This document shows positions 58,801 through 64,000 of a DNA stretch of 64,000 bases, one piece after another. The position numbers and the translations under genes are program-made. The stretch is from Rotaria socialis (Eukaryota > Rotifera > Eurotatoria > Philodinida > Philodinidae), in NCBI GenBank assembly GCA_905331475.1, contig CAJNYU010000338.1:1-64000 (forward strand). Direction: 5' to 3'. Within the stretch, counting starts at the first letter, position 1; each line of letters opens with the position of its first letter. The notes beneath the pieces are model-generated. The model searched no databases. It saw nothing but the letters and a program-made list of their open reading frames with translations, and had not been told where the DNA came from.

Positions 58801-61312
58801 ATGATATAAACAATACATAGCGACCATATTTGCAAGTAATGCTTGTGCTAAAAAAGCGAAATTGGAGAAGATTTGTTTTCAAATGAGTTTTAATATTTTT
58901 TCCTTTAATCTAAATCTTGAGGTAGCCATTTCAAGACAATTTGTAATCATTGATCTGTTTTAGACTTATTTTATTTTTATATTGACACATTACACGCTGT
59001 AAACATTTCATAATAGAGTTATCTGCATTGCTGCAGATAATATTTCGTTTAACAAGGCTTGCAATCTGTTTTTCTATTGAATCAGTGACACTCATTTATT
59101 TGCTCAGTAGTACAGATTGAATATAAGAAATCAATCTTATAATTTTAGTTTCAAGTAATGGTTTGCACCATTTATTACCTTCGAATAATACTGATTCATA
59201 TGAAACAAGGTTAAAGATTATGACTTTATATTTTGTGCACATAAGGAAAATGTTCATGTAAATGTAATCTTTAAAGTCATTAGAACGTCTCGTAGTGTTA
59301 TGAAATCACTAGCATTATGTAAGCAGTATATGACTCTACAGGCTGATTCGTTTGCAGCTAGCGTTGCATATAGTAGATGAGTAGTAGCCAATAAAAAGTC
59401 GAATAGAAACGAAAAAGGATTAACTGATAGCAAACCGTCCTATCTCTACTCATTCATGGGAGCAACAACAGATATACATTTACAATAATGAAAAATATAA
59501 AAGTACTCTTATCGGCGTACGAAAAATTTCAAGGGCACACGATTATATAATCGAAATATTGTTCGTATCACAATGGCATTCTATGATTTTTTAGATTCTT
59601 AAACTATATGAAACATCATATTCTTGATGCGTACTGCATTATTTACTGTGGATTCTCGATTCTAATCAAAGAGGGATTGATTTTTGTTACTCGAAAAACT
59701 ATTTTTGTTACTCGAAAAACTATTTTTGTTACTCGAAAAACTATTTTTGTTACATACCAGTGCAAATATTGCTTGTTGCTTTTTCTTGTCGAATGTGTTG
59801 TTCACGTGTTTGAAGAGCTAGACGATAAGCTTTTGCTCCATGAGAATCACTATTATAGAATTAGAAACTATGAAATTTTTTTCTGTTTTGATAAATTATT
59901 CATTTTACATTGTTTCACCAATTAATCGACCAGGCATATCACGTTTAAATTGTTCTGCGCAAGCAAAAAAAGCAGCATGCGGACCACCAAAACCAAGTGG
60001 AACACCGAATCGTTGAGAATTTCCATAGCAAATATCAACATTCATTTCACCCGGAGGTTTCAACAGACAAAGAGCCATCAGATCCGAACCACAAATAACA
60101 ATAGTCTAGTATAGTTTTAAAAATAGATTGAACTGTGTTTCAAATGAAATGAAATATATCCATACTCCGTGTTCTTTAGCACGAGCTATTAAACCCGATG
60201 GATCCATGATATTGCCGGTTGTATCAGGATATTGAAAAATAACTCCAGCAACATCCTTTTTCGAAAAGTCCATTTTATCAATCGGTAATACTTCAATTTC
60301 AGCACGAAATCCACTAGTTAAAAATAAATGTCTTTTTTTCTCTCGATCAATTTTAAAAGTTTCATTTTACGTTGCGCGTGTTCGAACAACGTCAATAACA
60401 TGTGGATGAAGTTGATCACTAATAAACATTCGTGGTCGTTTATTATGTCTAAAACACATCGCTATTGCTTCGCCAGCTGCTGTGCCTTCATCCAATAAAC
60501 TAGCATTGGCAACTGGAAGTCCAGTAATATCACTAATAGCTACAAGTGGGAATTATTTAAGAAATTATTGAATCATCTGCCTTTTCTACCTGTTTGATAA
60601 TTCAACAGGCTTTCCAAACGTCCTTGTGATAATTCAGCTTGATACGGTGTATATTGTGTATACCATCCTGGATTTTCAAAGAGATTTCTTTGTATAACTG
60701 TTGGTATTATACAATTATTATAGCCAAGACCAATATAGGATCGCCATACTTCATTTTGCATAGCAATATCTTCAATTTCTTTTAAAGCACCATGTTCAGC
60801 TTTTGAAAGAAAAAAAAAAGAAAATATCAGATAAAATTCGAAACATAGTTTGGTATGTTTATTTACATAGTGCTTCTGGAATTTTCATTGTACCACGAAA
60901 TTTGATAGCAGATGGAACTGTTTTATCAATAAGTTCATCAACTGATTTTACACCAAGTATTTGAAGCATTTCTTTTGTTTGTCGTGCGTTTGGACCAACA
61001 TGACGACGTACAAAATCATATGCTGGATTTGAATCAGCACTTTGAGTTTCTGACTGATCATGAAGAGTCCGTTTGGATTGTTCAAAAGCGACCATACGAA
61101 GATAATGTAGGCGTATTGAACGTCGAGCTAATAACAAAAGAAAATATCTTATCTATTTATGTAAATATCTTTTGTATTCGATTGTCTTCATTTACAACAT
61201 AACAGAATGTACTTCAGAGATAGTAATACTGTGCGTCATATATATAACTAAATTGTTAGAAATAATGTCAAGTTTACTTACCGCATAATGAGAGTAACGC
61301 TGATGAAGTCAT
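55874..61312 (-). CDS. GLDC: Glycine dehydrogenase (decarboxylating), P-protein
   Basis: The PLP-dependent P-protein decarboxylates glycine and passes the aminomethyl group to the H-protein lipoamide in the mitochondrial glycine cleavage system. I trace 22 exons, 61312-61282 to 55966-55874, all in phase, giving 979 aa (human 1020). The short first exon and [20 protein letters not shown] form a presequence. The sequence follows animal GLDC throughout: [65 protein letters not shown]-like [48 protein letters not shown], then [17 protein letters not shown] with the PLP Lys at about 729, and [18 protein letters not shown]. Exon 18 (56995-56983) is a 13-nt microexon. Intron 7 (912 bp) carries a 21-bp tandem repeat against its donor. 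A TTCTAG site lies 18 bases before the ATG. Confidence 0.97.
59681..59753. repeat. 21-bp tandem repeat, 3.5 copies, in GLDC intron 7
   Basis: Copies of TTTTTGTTACTCGAAAAACTA start at 59681, 59702 and 59723 with no differences; a fourth begins at 59744 and breaks off after GTTAC. On the minus strand the intron donor GTATGTAAC overlaps that last partial copy. Perfect identity implies recent expansion. Confidence 0.92.
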
Positions 61313-61821
61313 AGTCTTGATGCTCTAACTAGAATGTTTGATTCGATGATAGCAAATAATCGTAAGATTCTAGCTATCCAGTCCTATATAAGTGTAATTT
61401 TTTGCTGTGCTCGTTGCTCGTTCTTTTCATTTTAACACACCCTATTTCTTTTTTCGTTCTCTAGTTTGATATTGGTTGTTCGTATTTACGTAAATGTTTC
61501 CTTTTCTTCATGTCCTACGTATACGACCTTGCTTTCAAGTATTACAATTTCTGTTTTTTGTTTTGCCCTAGTTTTTATCGACGTTATTCCATCTGATTGA
61601 TTGGAAAAGATCAATGGAAAACGAGAATGAGCACCGTGTATTGCCACTGATTTAAACCAATAAATGCTGAAAGCAATAGAATACCATGGGTAATAATAAT
61701 TGGCCGAAGTAAAAGTCGAAGGCCGAAGCAGCCTCAGCATACGATTGGCCCTTACAAATAATTCAATAAACCAATCTGTGAGAGTCCATATTTTACCAGT
61801 GTCTGAATAGTATAGTATGAA
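61313..61821. other. 5' flank of GLDC
   Basis: Noncoding. It probably holds the GLDC promoter. On the minus strand a TTCTAG site at about 61328-61333 sits just before the start codon, a possible leader splice acceptor. Nothing else is recognised. Confidence 0.4.
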
Positions 61822-61960
61822 CCTAAGGGGTCAAACACACTAGAAAAAAATAAAACTGAATTAAGAAATGCGATTGGTTAATTCAGATTTAAGTCATCTT
61901 TTTGAAGTGAATTAGTGGTTAATTCAGGTTTAATTCGCGTAGTGTGTTTGACCCCTAAGG
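61822..61960. mobile_element. MITE with GGGGTCAAACACAC ends
   Basis: About 139 bp, with inverted ends CCTAAGGGGTCAAACACAC and its complement (one mismatch in about 21). The interior has the word TTAATTCAG several times. On its minus strand it is related along most of its length to the unit at 62423-62601, including CTGAATTAACCACTAA, AAAAAGATGACTTAA and GAATTAACCAATC. Non-autonomous, no coding sequence. Confidence 0.8.
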
Positions 61961-62421
61961 CCTTGTCTACACTAGAAAAGTTAATTCAGATTTAATACAC
62001 TTTTGAAAAGTGAATTGAAGTTAATGTACCAATCGATAAAGAATTTGATGGACTAGTTGGAATCTCGGACAGGCCTCAATAAGGTCGCTGTACATTATCG
62101 ATAAATAGGTATTTTATAAAGAACAGGAGGTGAAGTATAAAAATTCAAGAACCCTAGAATATTGAACGAAACTATAGTTGAAAGAAATAAGTTAGAAAAG
62201 TAGATATTTTGGTAACGAATTTCGTCATTTGTCGTTAATCCGCTATAATGTAGTCTGAATGTATAAACTTAGCACATGTTCAGTAAAGAAAAAGTCGCTT
62301 CTGTCTCTTTTTGATGAGTTACTTCTCAATTCTGATCGATGCATTAAACTTATAAGTGTAGACGCACGTAGATTTAATTCGAATTAATGCCGCATTATCT
62401 TTCTAGTGTAGACAAGGCCTA
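61957..62421. mobile_element. MITE with GGCCTTGTCTACACTAG ends
   Basis: About 460 bp between AAGGCCTTGTCTACACTAGA and TTCTAGTGTAGACAAGGCCT, exact inverted repeats of about 20 bp. Subterminal GATTTAATTCGAATTAATG and AGTTAATTCAGATTTAATAC resemble the interior of its two neighbours. It directly abuts both. No transposase. Confidence 0.8.
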
Positions 62422-62422
62422 T

Positions 62423-62601
62423 GGTCCCAAACAGACCAAAAAGATAAAACTGAATTAACCACTAAATCGTCTCAAANCCCCAAACAGACCAAAAAGATAA
62501 AACAGAATTAACCACTAAATCGTCTCAAAAAGATGACTTAAGTGTGAATTAACCAATCACGTTGCTTAATTCTGTTTTATTTTTTTGGTCTGTTTGGGCC
62601 C
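62423..62601. mobile_element. MITE with GGGCCCAAACAGACC ends and an internal N
   Basis: Inverted ends GGTCCCAAACAGACCAAAAA and TTTTTTTGGTCTGTTTGGGC. The first 54 bases (62423-62476) are repeated after an N at 62477 with one substitution, which looks like unmerged contig ends more than a biological duplication. The remainder is homologous to the minus strand of 61822-61960. Confidence 0.75.
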
Positions 62602-63002
62602 TAAGTAAAAATGAGAGTGTTGATATACGGTTACGGTATGATCATCATTCATACCCCCATATCCAGCGTAAAACTGATGACGAGTTAAATATTGTTACCA
62701 TCTGGTCCATTCCTATGAATATCGTTGTGTTCTTTTATTTCATTCTTTTCTGTTCAACTGAAATGATGTCGTCATCAGCTAAAGTCTCAATAAGAGAACG
62801 ACTATTGGTTACTCTAGTGGGTGACCGTTTGTAACCAAGAATGAAGAAGAGGTCATTTGTATGTCTATTTTACTATTTTTAAAATTATTTTTTTTCTTTT
62901 CGTTTTCTTTTTCTTTCTCTTTCTCTTTCTCTTTCTGCTATGCATTTCGTTTGTGAGCGTCGTTATTTGCACACTGTGCGTAGTTGATTGATACTATTCG
63001 TC
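62602..63002. other. 5' flank of the last gene
   Basis: Noncoding, with a CTTTTT/TTTCTC pyrimidine tract at about 62887-62935 shortly before the start codon at 63003. No further feature is seen. Confidence 0.4.
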
Positions 63003-64000
63003 ATGCCTTCGAAAGCAAATAAAAAAATTCAAGGCCCAAGCCTGTATAAGACATTTATCGACGCTTATATGAAAGCTCGGCCTAATGAAAAACGAGTTGT
63101 AAGTTTACTTTCTTAATTAACGGAAAAACCTAAAATAGTCTTTTTGTGTGTGTACGAAATAGGAGAAACATCAAAATGCCCAAATGGAATGGAATGAAAT
63201 CAAATGGAATGAAGAATATGTTAAAGAAAAAATTGAAGAATATTTAGAAACTTTTAATAGAATTGGAGCACCTCCAAATCTTGACCGTTCTGTATCACCT
63301 CGATCCAAACCTTCTCGTCGTCGAGTAGTAAAAAGAGCTAAACTTGATCCATCTGATGACGCGAAAACTCAAGGTGACGATGATGAGAACAGCAAACAAG
63401 ATGAACAATCGAATCTGTTAGATGATCTCGAAGATGATGAAGATCTCGACGATGATGATGACATGGAGGAGGAAGAAGATGAGGAAGACAGAAAGAAAAA
63501 AGAAGCGTCGAAAAAGAAGCCTTTTTATGGTACAAAAAAACGTAGACTAATTCCTGACGAAGAACTCATTGAAGATCCAAATAATTTACCACCTGTACCA
63601 GGCATTCCATTGGAACCATTGGCAAAGCAAAAACGACAACCAGCACAAGAACGTATTTTTAGTGAATTAAGTGCCATTAACGATCGTATAGCTTCGTTAG
63701 TACAAGTTAAACAAATGGGTTTATCGACAGCGGAAAATCGAAAACAGCTAAAACAATTAATGAAAGATCGAAAAAAGAAAACTTATGAATTAAGACGTCT
63801 TCAATCAAAACAACGAGCTTCAAATAAATATCGCGTGAAACGAAAAAAAATTGTATGAAAAATTTCTGCTTCTTTTCCTTTTATTTTATGTTTAATTATT
63901 TTTCTATTTTAGGTTGAACATTTATTTGAAACAAAACCTGAATTACATCCACAATTGAATAAACTCTATCGTCGTGGTGCTGGTCGACCACGTGTTGAAG
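63003..64000 (+). CDS. Acidic/basic nuclear-type protein, 5' part
   Basis: Exons 63003-63098, 63163-63852 and 63913 to beyond the window join in phase 0; 291 residues are visible. The N-terminus (PSLYKTFIDAYMKARPNEKR) is followed by a Trp-containing helix (AQMEWNEIKWNEEYVKEKIE), a run of Asp/Glu (about 135-160), Lys/Arg-rich blocks (KKKPFYGTKKRRL; KYRVKRKKI) and a helical Gln/Lys/Arg segment. The acidic run and basic blocks suggest a nuclear chromatin- or DNA-binding role, but I do not recognise the family. The last visible piece, RRGAGRPRVE, resembles an AT-hook-like Gly-Arg-Pro or the start of another domain that lies outside the window. Confidence 0.8.

Noticed and set aside
59608-59925. 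105-codon plus-strand frame with repeated FVTRKTI
   Set aside because: It is the 21-bp intronic tandem repeat of GLDC plus antisense of exon 7.
3139-61312. Horizontal transfer from bacteria or fungi
   Set aside because: Transfers are common in bdelloids, but each named gene here has introns and animal-type family features.
1-64000. Retroviral, LTR or Polinton-type elements
   Set aside because: No reverse transcriptase, integrase, capsid, polymerase or long terminal repeat pair was recognised in either strand.

Overview
The window is nuclear DNA from an animal. It is AT-rich, its genes are split by many short introns (mostly 45-80 bp, GT-AG), and every recognisable protein is of animal type. 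Gene compactness, short introns, many small inverted-repeat elements and frequent 3' splice sites just before start codons fit a bdelloid rotifer (Adineta/Rotaria kind). That assignment is inference from style; no rRNA or mitochondrial marker is present.

Layout. 1-2.25 kb is repeat DNA: a GAAATC-motif satellite, a 135-bp tandem repeat and a long palindromic TACGG-rich element. 3.1-13.2 kb holds a tandem array of long-chain acyl-CoA synthetase genes on the minus strand: two intact five-exon copies and, between them, the remnant of a third. 14.5-17 kb has a dispersed repeat and a small terminal-inverted-repeat element. 17.3-18.2 kb is a C/EBP-type bZIP gene (minus), divergent from a TMEM179-like four-helix membrane protein (plus, 19.6-21.7 kb). 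A FMRFamide-receptor-like GPCR lies at 24.5-27.0 kb (plus). TRMT10C, the methyltransferase subunit of mitochondrial RNase P, is at 28.0-31.7 kb (minus). 31.7-38.7 kb is microsatellite-rich noncoding DNA. A B-box-like/coiled-coil/propeller-like protein is at 38.7-40.8 kb (plus). RPN2 (oligosaccharyltransferase subunit) is at 42.3-44.9 kb, DOT1L (H3K79 methyltransferase) at 47.8-52.2 kb and GLDC (glycine cleavage P-protein) at 55.9-61.3 kb, all minus. A nuclear-type acidic/basic protein begins at 63.0 kb (plus) and runs off the end.

I reconstructed exon structures by hand from splice sites, phase and family alignment. Each full gene closes in frame: ACSL copies 679 and 677 aa, TRMT10C 402 aa, RPN2 636 aa, GLDC 979 aa in 22 exons, DOT1L 707 or 911 aa depending on its 3' end. 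The genes are unrelated housekeeping or signalling functions; only the ACSL array is a functional cluster.

The most unusual material is non-genic. Two copies of a palindromic element (1.7 kb and 46.4 kb) are identical except that the 61-bp segment between the inverted arms is exactly reversed. Several other MITE-like elements are nested or stacked between genes: a hAT-type element with an 8-bp target duplication, a foldback with a smaller element inside it, and three inverted-repeat elements end to end. None contains a visible transposase. Two N positions (46344 and 62477) lie inside such repeats, so local assembly there should be treated with caution.
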